DNA of 64,000 nucleotides from Actinomadura alba (GTDB lineage: Bacteria > Actinomycetota > Actinomycetes > Streptosporangiales > Streptosporangiaceae), in NCBI RefSeq assembly GCF_014323705.1, contig NZ_JABVEC010000042.1, positions 1 to 64,000 of the forward strand, read 5' to 3'. Shown in pieces: positions 1-7,046 of this stretch. The notes beneath the pieces are model-generated. The model worked only from the letters and a program-made list of their open reading frames with translations. It did no database searches and was not told the origin of the DNA. Both the position numbers and the translations under genes were made by a program. The stretch's first letter is position 1, and every line of letters begins with the position of its first letter.

Positions 1-1
1 T

Positions 2-73
2 CAGCTGTGGCCTGGCGTTCTGCTGTGGATCTCACCCACCGGCCACTGGTACCTCACCGACCCCAGCCCCTGA
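2..73 (+). CDS. Possible 3' end of a gene entering from the left
   Basis: An open frame from base 2 to the TGA at 71-73 reads with a protein-like ending (WISPTGHWYLTDPSP). The short SPTG-x-x-Y tail recalls the C-termini of some HNH/13E12-type proteins, but 23 residues are too few to identify it. It converges on the gene at 249-527, with an inverted repeat between them. Low confidence that this is coding at all. Confidence 0.2.
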   Translation, partial: QLWPGVLLWISPTGHWYLTDPSP

Positions 74-172
74 CCGGCCGCCGGGAACCAACCGCGAAAT
101 GCGGCAGGCTCACCGATGCGCATCTGGCCACCGCTCCCCGGTGGCCGGGTCGGGAGATGGCACCTTTGTGAG

Positions 173-237
173 GGCACGGCGGTGCGGTGTTGGGGGTAGT
201 GGGTCGCGATAGCGAACCGCCACCGCACCGCCGTGCC
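173..237. terminator. Long perfect inverted repeat, probable bidirectional terminator
   Basis: The 17-base arm ggcacggcggtgcggtg (173-189) is repeated exactly as its reverse complement at 221-237, with a 31-nt loop that itself can form a short gcgatagcg-type hairpin. It lies just beyond the stop of the minus-strand gene at 249-527 and after the plus-strand frame that ends at 73, which is the position expected for a shared terminator. There is no T tract. Confidence 0.55.
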
Positions 238-248
238 GGTCTGTGGGC

Positions 249-527
249 TCACCGCCGGAACGCTGCGCGGCCCTGGGCGATGACGAGTGCCGTGACCTCC
301 GGGCGCTCGGCCGACTGGAGGATGTACCGGCCATCCGCGAACCAGTGGAAGGTGCCTCGACGGCACCAGACCGTCAGCTCCGCGGTCACCGAGAGGACCG
401 AGATGCCACCGTCATGAGCCACGTACAGACGCCGGAACCCGTGGCCGCGAAGCGCCGTGGCCAGCCGATGAATCGCCTCACGAGGGCACAGCGGCACGGC
501 GTCCACCGGAAGGTGCCACGCGATCAT
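249..527 (-). CDS. Small conserved-type hypothetical protein coupled to an ATP-binding protein remnant
   Basis: 92 residues from ATG at 527. The sequence has the pattern of small actinobacterial proteins found beside anti-sigma-type ATP-binding proteins: an N-terminal helix, a strand pair around GISVLSVTAELTVWC, an aromatic FHWFADGR turn and a final Ala-rich helix. Its start codon overlaps the stop of the upstream degraded ATP-binding frame (ATGA), so it was once translationally coupled to it. With the upstream partner broken, expression is uncertain. Function unknown; similarity to that small-protein class is from memory of the genomic context and is inference. Confidence 0.5.
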   Translation of the reverse strand: MIAWHLPVDAVPLCPREAIHRLATALRGHGFRRLYVAHDGGISVLSVTAELTVWCRRGTFHWFADGRYILQSAERPEVTALVIAQGRAAFRR

Positions 528-777
528 GACGGCCGCCGGTGGAAGACCGCGGTGACCGTACGGCTCCGCTCAGTGCCGCACCAGCCCCACCGCGTCGCAA
601 GCGCGTCGACGGTGAGCAGCCCGAAGCCGTGCTCGGCGAACCCACCGTTCCCGATTCGAGGCTCAGCCGGACCACCCTGATCAGTCACGGCGTGAGGGCG
701 TTGGCCACCAGTTCGCGGTGTCGCCATGGCCCGTGTGCGAGCGTGTCGGAGACGAACGCGGCGGCGTCGGATGGCGC
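524..777 (-). pseudogene. Degraded RsbW/anti-sigma-type histidine kinase-like ATPase
   Basis: Two pieces of the HATPase_c fold lie in different frames. The first (about 777-685) reads AFVSDTLAHGPWRHRELVANALTP then stops; RELVANAL is the N-box of RsbW-like serine kinase/anti-sigma proteins. The second, in the other frame, reads HGFGLLTVDALATRWGW, the G-box and following helix, and ends at 524. The roughly 30-50 residues that normally separate these boxes are mostly missing, so there has been an internal deletion plus a frameshift. The 3' end overlaps the start of the 92-residue gene downstream, and the fragment begins directly after the stop of the DUF6461 gene. Family assignment rests on the two boxes only. 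Confidence 0.55.
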
Positions 778-778
778 C

Positions 779-2329
779 TCACAGTATCTGCAATGGGACC
801 AGCAGGTGCGGTTCGTCGAGCCCGGCTGGCGTCAGCGACACGCCCGTGACTCGTTCCGCCAGGGCGAGCAACCCCGGCGCTCGCCGGTCCCCGTGACCAT
901 CCAAGGGAAGCCCCAACTCATCGACATCCTGGCGCAGAGCCTGCGGCTCGGTGCCAGTTGCCTCGTGCGGGGCATGCGCCCGAAAAGCCGTCCGCATACG
1001 TCCGTCAGCCGCGTGGTAGAACAGCGTATTGCCTCGGGCCGACCAGGCCGCGCAGACGGCAACCGAGCCGGCCGAAAGCCATTCCAAAGCCTGATATGGC
1101 CCTAGGCCGCCCCCGCCGAATTCGATCGCCACCACCCACTCTCCGGCCCGGCGAAGCGCGATCTGCTTGCGGGCCAGTACGGCAGGTCCAGTGGTCGCGC
1201 GGTCGATTCGTCCGCCCAATGCGTGTGTCACATCTTCCAGATCCTGTGTGCGGGCGAAGATCACAGTTGCTTCGAGAGCCAGCCAGTGCCGGGTGATCCA
1301 GGAGTGCCGCTCCACGGGGTTCGCTTCGGCACGAGCCTGGATCCCGTTGGCTCCTGCTGCGGGTGCGGGGTTGCCCAGAGCGTTCAACACCACCCCGCGG
1401 AAGGTGGATAGGTCCTGCCGGGCGCACTGGAGCGCCGACCGGGCCTCGTTGACTGCGCCGTAGGCCGATGCCAGCGGGTCAGGACCGCCCAGTTCCCGCA
1501 CGGCCTCGACCGCCTTCACCGGCGACCAGGCCGGACCGCCGCCCTGTTCTTTGGCCGCATCGGTTAGTGAACGGACCAGCGTGCCCAGATCTCCGGGGTT
1601 TTCCCCGCGCAGTGCGGCGGCGATCTCCGGACGTTCCAGCAGCCCGGCCGCCTCAGTGGCGAACTCGGCAGCCGCCCAGGCCGCGCGGCGCAGGAATCTG
1701 GATTCGGCATGCCTCAGCGCATAGCTGACCACCGGTTCCTCGTAGGTCAGGCTCATGTGCGCAGGGTTGAACTGCCGAGGCGAAAGGTCGCGCTCCCATT
1801 CCTGGATAGGAACGATCGTGAACTCGCCGTCCAGCCAGCCTTGGGTGACCACCTGGCCGGTCACCCGCTCCGCCAGCCTGAACAGCACGGGCAACCGTGG
1901 GACGGACTCCCAGACAAGACCGGCCATCTCGCCTTGCAGCCGATCAGGTTCCACACCGTGCCGCCGCTCTGGCCACAACGCCTCGAACGTCGTCAGCACC
2001 CGGCCGTCGGCCGCGTACGCGAAAAGACCACTGTTATTGACCGACCAGTACACATTGACCGCCCGGGTGTGCTCTGCGACGCGGCGCAGCACCTCCCCAC
2101 GACCGCCCTGATATCCATTGATCTCAACCGCGATCACCCAGTCACCCACCCTCCGCACCGCGACCTGGGGTCGCTCAAAGCAATCCCCCAGTTCCGCTAG
2201 CCGCGCTGGTCGTGCCTGGTCCATGCGGCCCCCGTACCCGCGGGCCACGTCCTCGGCGTTCCGGGTCGCGACCAGCGTCACGCACGCCGCCTCACCGAAA
2301 TACCCACCCAAGTCCACCGCTTCGGTCAT
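779..2329 (-). CDS. Tandem DUF6461-like protein
   Basis: 516 residues from ATG at 2329 (MTEAVDLGGYF). The protein contains two copies of one module: residues about 8-180 and about 335-510 share the order L-A-T-(V)-A-R-N/T-x-(D/E)-D-V, GGRxD-x-A, a V-R-x-x-GEWV-V-A-I-E-strand, an AADGR-(M/V)-x-T-x-F strand and a final L-A-E-R-V-T-G-helix. This is the DUF6461 pattern seen in actinomycetes, usually as a single domain next to regulatory genes. A helical linker with LERPEIAAALRGENPGD separates the copies. No signal peptide or membrane segment. Function unknown. No clear Shine-Dalgarno lies before the chosen start; the frame is open further upstream, but that part is not protein-like. Confidence 0.75.
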   Translation of the reverse strand: MTEAVDLGGYFGEAACVTLVATRNAEDVARGYGGRMDQARPARLAELGDCFERPQVAVRRVGDWVIAVEINGYQGGRGEVLRRVAEHTRAVNVYWSVNNSGLFAYAADGRVLTTFEALWPERRHGVEPDRLQGEMAGLVWESVPRLPVLFRLAERVTGQVVTQGWLDGEFTIVPIQEWERDLSPRQFNPAHMSLTYEEPVVSYALRHAESRFLRRAAWAAAEFATEAAGLLERPEIAAALRGENPGDLGTLVRSLTDAAKEQGGGPAWSPVKAVEAVRELGGPDPLASAYGAVNEARSALQCARQDLSTFRGVVLNALGNPAPAAGANGIQARAEANPVERHSWITRHWLALEATVIFARTQDLEDVTHALGGRIDRATTGPAVLARKQIALRRAGEWVVAIEFGGGGLGPYQALEWLSAGSVAVCAAWSARGNTLFYHAADGRMRTAFRAHAPHEATGTEPQALRQDVDELGLPLDGHGDRRAPGLLALAERVTGVSLTPAGLDEPHLLVPLQIL

Positions 2330-2531
2330 AACACCGTGATAACAGCTGACCCTGACGGTGCTCGGTGCCTTCGGCCGGTGAGGTCGACGCCTGAGGCAAC
2401 CAGCGGGCGGCGGCCGGTCGGCCGAACACCCCCTGCGGAGGGAGGCCGACGGCCCGTACGGGGGAGGTGTCCCGGCCGGGCCAGGCGAGATCTTGAATGA
2501 CACTCCCCGCCGGGGACACAGGAGGACGGCG

Positions 2532-2684
2532 ATGTCTTCAAGGACCACAAAGCCGCAGATCAAGCTGGCGATGGTCGTCGCGCTCACGGCACTCATCGCC
2601 GGGGCGCTACTGGCGACCGGAGCGGACGAGCCCGAGTCGACCGCCGGCCATCAGACCACGGGAGCGTCCGATGACCGCCGTTGA
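2532..2684 (+). CDS. Small single-pass membrane peptide
   Basis: 50 residues beginning at ATG 2532, with a strong aggagg-type ribosome site at about 2520-2525. A short basic start (SSRTTKPQIK) is followed by one hydrophobic segment (LAMVVALTALIAGALLATG) and a polar tail, so it should be a membrane-anchored or secreted peptide. Its 3' end overlaps the next gene by 14 bases, which implies co-translation. No family recognised. Confidence 0.5.
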   Translation: MSSRTTKPQIKLAMVVALTALIAGALLATGADEPESTAGHQTTGASDDRR

Positions 2685-3207
2685 GGTATCGGCCGTCGCC
2701 GTCCGTGGGACCAGAGGGCCGGTTCCGCGGTGGGCCGACTGGGCCGCGCAGGCAACAATGTGGTGTGCGCTTCCGTCGGGGATCTGGCGCATTCTTTTCG
2801 GATTGGGCCTTCCGGCCGGGTTCACCGGATCGCAGGATCCGCAGAACGGCCCGTGGTTCATGCTGCCCTACGTGATCGCTTTGACCGCCGTGGCCGAGGC
2901 GTTGGCGTTTCTCAGCATGGGCCTGGTCCGGCCGTGGGGTGAGGTCTGGCCGCGGTGGGTGCCGTTCCTGCGTGGCAGACCGGTTCGCCCGCCGGCGGCG
3001 ATCATCCCGGCCGCACTCGGTTCGGTCGTGCTGACGCTGCTCTGGACACCGTTGCTTTTCGGGTTTCGGACGGACGCCGATCCTGAGCTGCCGCACGGGG
3101 CCAAAGCTGTGATCCTCTTCCTGTGTTACCTGCCTCTGGTCGCTTGGGGTCCGTTGCTCGCGGCGGTGACGGTGGCGTACGCGGTCCGCCGTCGGCGCCA
3201 TGGCTGA
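2671..3207 (+). CDS. Four-helix integral membrane protein
   Basis: 178 residues from ATG 2671 with a GGAG site seven bases upstream. About four hydrophobic spans are visible: around MWCALPSGIWRILFGLG, LPYVIALTAVAEALAFL, IPAALGSVVLTLLW and ILFLCYLPLVAWGPLLAA. The layout (paired helices, an invariant-looking WRI, a VRPWGEVWPRWVP loop) is typical of uncharacterised actinobacterial membrane proteins often placed near sigma factors. It overlaps the small peptide gene upstream and probably forms a two-gene unit. Function unknown. Confidence 0.7.
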   Translation: MTAVEVSAVAVRGTRGPVPRWADWAAQATMWCALPSGIWRILFGLGLPAGFTGSQDPQNGPWFMLPYVIALTAVAEALAFLSMGLVRPWGEVWPRWVPFLRGRPVRPPAAIIPAALGSVVLTLLWTPLLFGFRTDADPELPHGAKAVILFLCYLPLVAWGPLLAAVTVAYAVRRRRHG

Positions 3208-3331
3208 CGGGTGATCACGCTCTTGCGGTCGGCCGGTGGGGACACGTCCCGGCGATGACGGATGCCCGACCGATCTCCGGCCCGCCCGACCACTGGCTGC
3301 GACTCCCCCCACGCGACTACTGGCACTGACG

Positions 3332-3572
3332 TCATGGTCGGTCGGCGGCCTGGGTGGGGACCGACTCCCGTAGCACGGTTGCGAGTCCGGCCCAGGTGTC
3401 GATCGCTGTCGCCCAGTCGGGAAACGCTCTCGTCAGGGGCTTGATCGCCGATTCCGCCCAGGAAAGGTAGCGATGCTCGACGGTGTCCAGGTGGGGGCCA
3501 GTGCGTCGAGGCGGTCGTCGACGAAGTGGGTGACACCGAGGCGCTCGCTCCGGCGCCTTGTAGCGGCGTTTC
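3332..3572 (-). pseudogene. Broken HAD-like hydrolase fragment
   Basis: On the minus strand one frame reads ERLGVTHFVDDRLDALAP (about 3572-3495), a motif of HAD-like hydrolases in which the DD pair binds metal. The reading then continues one frame over as HLDTVEHRYLSWAESA and AIDTWAGLATVLRESV to a stop at 3332, which matches the usual ending of such proteins (predicted strand, then W-x-x-L). So the C-terminal part survives with one frameshift near 3496, and the N-terminal part is not recognisable. The rest of the 3208-3727 gap shows nothing further that I can support. Confidence 0.45.
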
Positions 3573-3727
3573 CCGGACGCGGGGACCATGGGATCCGGTT
3601 CCTCGCGGCGACGCGAACCTGCGCTCACATGCCGGCCCCTTCCATGAGATCGCGCATTGCTCACGCTCAGCGTCGGTCACCAACGCTGTTATGGTGATCG
3701 ACGCTGAGTAAGGAGCGAAAACGACAC

Positions 3728-4553
3728 ATGGCATCGAGCACGTTCCGCATCGGGGGTGAGCGCAACGTGCGGCGGCTCGGGTTCGGGGCCATGCATCTGC
3801 CGACCGAACCCGGACCGAATCGGAAGACCTCCATCGCGGTGGCCCGGCGCGCCGTCGACCTCGGCGTCACGCTGATCGACACCGCGCACCTGTACGGCTG
3901 GGGCGCCAACGAAGAGCTCCTCGCCGAGGCGCTCCATCCCTATCCGGACGACCTGCTCATCGCAACGATCGCCGCCGAACCCCCCGCACGATGCGGCGCT
4001 CAATGGGCGGCCGGACTTCCTGCGCTCGCAGGTCGAGCAGGCCCTCCGCCGGCTCCGGGTCGAACGACTCGAACTGCTCCAGCTGCACCGCATCGATCCG
4101 GAGGTGCCGCTCGCCGATCAGCTCGGTGCGCTGCGAGAGCTCCAGATCAAGGGCAAGATCGGCCACATCGGGCTCTCCGAGGTCACCGTCGCCGAGCTCG
4201 AGCAGGCGCGGCAGGTCGTCGACGTCGCGAGCGTGCAGAACCGCTACAGCGTGCTCGATCGCGAGCACGAGGCCGTGCTCGACGCCTGCGAGGCGGCGGG
4301 GATCGCCTTCCTGCCCTGGCGGCCCGTTCACCCTGCGGTATCGGCTGCGACGGGCGAGATCGCCGCCGTGGCCGCCGAACTCGACGCCACCGCCGCGCAG
4401 GTCGCGCTCGCGTGGCTGCTCGACCGGTCGCCGGTCGTGCTGCCGATCCCGGGCACCGGCACGATCGGCCATCTCGAAGAGAACGTCGCCGCGGCCGACG
4501 TGCGGCTGAGCAGCGATCAGTGGCGGCGGCTCGATCGGGTCCCGCCGCGCTGA
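3728..4553 (+). pseudogene. Frameshifted aldo/keto reductase
   Basis: The ATG at 3728 starts an aldo/keto reductase N-terminus (RRLGFGAMHLPTEPG, then LIDTAHLYGWGANEELLAEAL with the catalytic Asp and Tyr). After LLIAT the frame drifts into nonsense, while the next frame carries the rest: LNGRPDFLRSQVEQALRRL, LELLQLHRID (catalytic His), IGLSEVTVAEL, QNRYSVLDR, and PVVLPIPGTGTIGHLEENV to a stop at 4553. Total span equals about 275 codons, normal for the family. The shift maps to a run of six C (3980-3985). The residue after LLIAT, normally the catalytic Lys, reads Ile, so loss of function is more likely than a simple base-call error. Followed by a convergent TetR gene. Confidence 0.75.
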
Positions 4554-4602
4554 AAGTCGGCCACGGGCCACGGTGGGCTTGCTCCCGCTGCGACGCGACC
4601 GC

Positions 4603-5214
4603 TCAGCTCGGACGTGGGCGCAGTCCGTTCAGGGCGGTCTCGACCACGGTGTCGGCGAACTCGGTCGTGAGCGGGCCATCGCGGTTCAGCCACCGGCTCC
4701 GCAGCGGCCCCCACAACATCTCCAGTGCCACGTCGAGGTCCATGTCCGGGGCGAGTTGCCCGGCGCGCTGGGCGCTGCGGAGACGTCGGCGCTTGAGTTC
4801 CTTGACCGGCTCGTCCAGCCGCTCGGTGAACTCCGCGGCGAGGTCCGCGTCGACGAGCATCTCGATGGCCAGGGCGCGCATCGGCTCGCTGTAGCGAGGG
4901 TCGTTCAGTTCGGCGACGGTGGCCTGGAGGACCACCTTGAGGTCGGCTTCGAGGTCGCCGGTATCGGGCAGTTCGGCGGACTGCTCGTCCTGGCCCTCGT
5001 TGAGCATCAACAGCGCGTCGAACAGCACCGCCCCCTTCGACGGCCACCAACGATAGATCGTCTGTTTGCCGGCTCCGGCCCTGGCGGCGATGCCCTCGAT
5101 ACTGAGCCGGGCGTACCCGACCTCTCCGGCCAGTTCCAAGGCGGCGGTGAGGATGGCATGGCGGGTGGCCTGGCTCCGCCGCGCGGACTGTGGGGTTCTG
5201 CGCTGCGTCGTCAT
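4603..5214 (-). CDS. TetR/AcrR-family transcriptional repressor
   Basis: 203 residues from ATG 5214 (MTTQRRTPQSARRSQATRHA). Residues 15-60 form a standard TetR helix-turn-helix (AILTAALELAGEVGY, IEGIAARAGAGKQTIYRWWPSKGAVLFDALL); the rest is the helical ligand/dimer domain with a TetR_C-type ending. Divergently transcribed from the SDR gene at 5334 with 119 bases between, in which two matching palindromes lie. It most likely represses both itself and the reductase and is released by a small molecule related to the reductase substrate (inference). An in-frame upstream extension to 5259 exists but reaches into the operator and is less likely. Confidence 0.92.
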   Translation of the reverse strand: MTTQRRTPQSARRSQATRHAILTAALELAGEVGYARLSIEGIAARAGAGKQTIYRWWPSKGAVLFDALLMLNEGQDEQSAELPDTGDLEADLKVVLQATVAELNDPRYSEPMRALAIEMLVDADLAAEFTERLDEPVKELKRRRLRSAQRAGQLAPDMDLDVALEMLWGPLRSRWLNRDGPLTTEFADTVVETALNGLRPRPS

Positions 5215-5236
5215 GTGGGAAGTATACGACGATGCG

Positions 5237-5254
5237 AGACGAGGCGTTCCGTCT
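5237..5254. promoter_or_regulatory. TetR-type operator, copy 1
   Basis: The 18-base imperfect palindrome agacgaggcgttccgtct lies 23 bases upstream of the TetR start. It aligns with the second copy at 5291-5308 at 14 of 18 positions, and both have agacg...cgtct arms. Confidence 0.6.
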
Positions 5255-5290
5255 TGCATTGCTCGCCCGCACCCATGTACTGTCCATTCG

Positions 5291-5308
5291 AGACGAAACG
5301 TCTCGTCT
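5291..5308. promoter_or_regulatory. TetR-type operator, copy 2
   Basis: The 18-base palindrome agacgaaacgtctcgtct has perfect six-base outer arms (agacga/tcgtct). It sits directly before a possible -10 hexamer TATGTA (5309-5314) of the SDR gene, so a bound repressor would block polymerase there. Confidence 0.65.
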
Positions 5309-5333
5309 TATGTATAGGAGAACAGGACTCACC

Positions 5334-6230
5334 ATGACCATCACCCCAGGCACCCCCGCCACCTCCTCGACGACCTCGTCCGCCGGCCGCGTCTGGTTCA
5401 TCACCGGAGCCAGCCGGGGTCTGGGCCGGGCCTTCACCGAGGCCGCGCTCGCCGCCGGTGACCGCGTGGTCGCCGTGGCGCGCACCCTGACCGCCCTGGA
5501 GCAACTGGCCGCCGAGCATGGCGACTGCCTGCTCGCCCTCCCACTGGACGTCACCGACCGGGCGGCGGTACGCACCACCGTCGACGAGGCGGTGCGGCAT
5601 TTCGGCCGCCTCGACATCGTCGTCAACAACGCCGGCTTCCTCACCATGGGGATGGTCGAGGAGTTCAGCGAGGCCGAAGCCCGTGCGCAGATGGAGACCA
5701 ACTTCTTCGGGGCCCTGTGGGTCGGCCAGGCCGTGATGCCCCAACTGCGAGCCCAGGGATCCGGGCACATCGTCCAGGTCTCCAGCATCGGCGCGCTGGG
5801 CGGCTTCGCCCTCACCGGGATGTACAGCGCCAGCAAGTTCGCACTGGAAGGGATGAGCGAGGCCCTGGCCGCGGAAGCCTCGCGCTTCGGCATCAAGGTG
5901 ACCATCGTCGAACCCGGCGGCTACTGGACCGACCTCTACACCACCGGGATGGCCGCCACCGAGCCGATGGACGCCTACGCGCCGCTGCGAGCCGAACTGG
6001 AGAAGCAGTTCGCCGACGGATCCGTGGACAGCATGCCGCACCTGGCCGCCGAGGCCGTGATGAAGCTCGTGGACAGCGACGACCCGCCGCTGCGGCTGCT
6101 GCTGGGCAGCGCCATCTACGACCTGGCCTTCGACATCTCTCGGCAGCGGATGGCCACCTGGGCGGCCTGGGAGGAGACCAGCCGTGCCGCCGAGCAGGCC
6201 ACCGAAGCACCCGAGGGGTACGGTTCGTGA
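5334..6230 (+). CDS. Short-chain dehydrogenase/reductase
   Basis: 298 residues from ATG 5334, with GGAG at 5317-5320. A classical SDR: cofactor loop TGASRGLGRA near residue 24, NNAGF after the central strand, the catalytic YSASK with Tyr164 and Lys168, and a substrate loop PGGYWTDLYTTGM. The absence of an acidic residue right after the Gly-rich loop and the Arg there suggest NADPH preference (inference). Length is slightly above the 250-residue core owing to a C-terminal helix of the type seen in oxidoreductases of the SDR family that act on hydrophobic carbonyls. Controlled by the divergent TetR gene through the two operators. Substrate unknown. Confidence 0.9.
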   Translation: MTITPGTPATSSTTSSAGRVWFITGASRGLGRAFTEAALAAGDRVVAVARTLTALEQLAAEHGDCLLALPLDVTDRAAVRTTVDEAVRHFGRLDIVVNNAGFLTMGMVEEFSEAEARAQMETNFFGALWVGQAVMPQLRAQGSGHIVQVSSIGALGGFALTGMYSASKFALEGMSEALAAEASRFGIKVTIVEPGGYWTDLYTTGMAATEPMDAYAPLRAELEKQFADGSVDSMPHLAAEAVMKLVDSDDPPLRLLLGSAIYDLAFDISRQRMATWAAWEETSRAAEQATEAPEGYGS

Positions 6231-6324
6231 GGGCCGACCCCGCCCCGGTCCTGGACCGGACGCTCTAGCGCCGCCCCAGATGCCCGTCGTCGTCGTGAGC
6301 ACGGCGAGCGCCTGAACGAATGTG

Positions 6325-6852
6325 CTAGACGTCCATCTCCGACGTCCGTTCTGTGCGGCGACGGGTGGAGCTCCAGGTGACCGCGCCGAGTAGCAGGCCC
6401 CAGATCAGGAACCACGGGTCCCACAGGAACAGATGCCAGTTGAAGGCCGTCCAGTCCATGTCCGGCGAGGCTTCGAGTACGCCCGTCTTCACCAGCCTCT
6501 GCCCGCCGACCAGCAATCCCCCGTACAGGACGAGGACCGTCGCGGCTCCCCACGACAGGGTCAGCAGCATCCATCGCGGGAACCGCCGCCCCCAACTCTG
6601 TACGAGGGCCGGCCCGAGCACGGCAGCGACCAGTTTCAGCCCGGCGATGAGCCAGACCATCGCGATCATGAGCGGGTCGCGGGCCCGGGCGAGCCGTTCG
6701 AGCTCACCGCCCAAGGTGTCGAGCCCGGCCGTTCCGCCCGCGGCCCAGTAGGCGCTGACCAGCGCGTACAGCAGCCCGAGCACGAAGGCGGCATGGCCGC
6801 ACCACGCCAAGCGGGCCGGTACGCACGCCCGGTCGCCATCGCTTTCCTTCAT
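6325..6852 (-). CDS. DUF3995-like membrane protein
   Basis: 175 residues from ATG 6852 (MKESDGDRACVPARL). Four hydrophobic segments are evident: around WCGHAAFVLGLLYALVSAYWAAG, MIAMVWLIAGLKLVAAVLG, MLLTLSWGAATVLVLYGGLL and FLIWGLLLGAVTW. The spacing, the GGTAGLDTLGG loop after helix one and the WDPWFLIWG motif before helix four fit the DUF3995 family of small actinobacterial membrane proteins. The open frame extends further upstream to 6999, but that part is not protein-like. It converges on the SDR gene; a small ccggtcc-t-ggaccgg hairpin lies at 6245-6259 between them. Function unknown. Confidence 0.75.
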   Translation of the reverse strand: MKESDGDRACVPARLAWCGHAAFVLGLLYALVSAYWAAGGTAGLDTLGGELERLARARDPLMIAMVWLIAGLKLVAAVLGPALVQSWGRRFPRWMLLTLSWGAATVLVLYGGLLVGGQRLVKTGVLEASPDMDWTAFNWHLFLWDPWFLIWGLLLGAVTWSSTRRRTERTSEMDV

Positions 6853-7046
6853 CGTTGTTCTAACCGTTCTTGGACGCGGCGAGAAGGAGTTCGGCCAGCG
6901 CCCTGGGCGGGCCCTTCTCACCCGCCCGCCGCACGGGTGAGTTGAGTTCGCCGAGCGGGCACGGACCGAGGTCTTGGTGCCGACGGCATGCCGGAGCATA
7001 ACGCGATGTTGGGGCCCTTCCGTACGGAGCCACCCGTACGGTGCTC

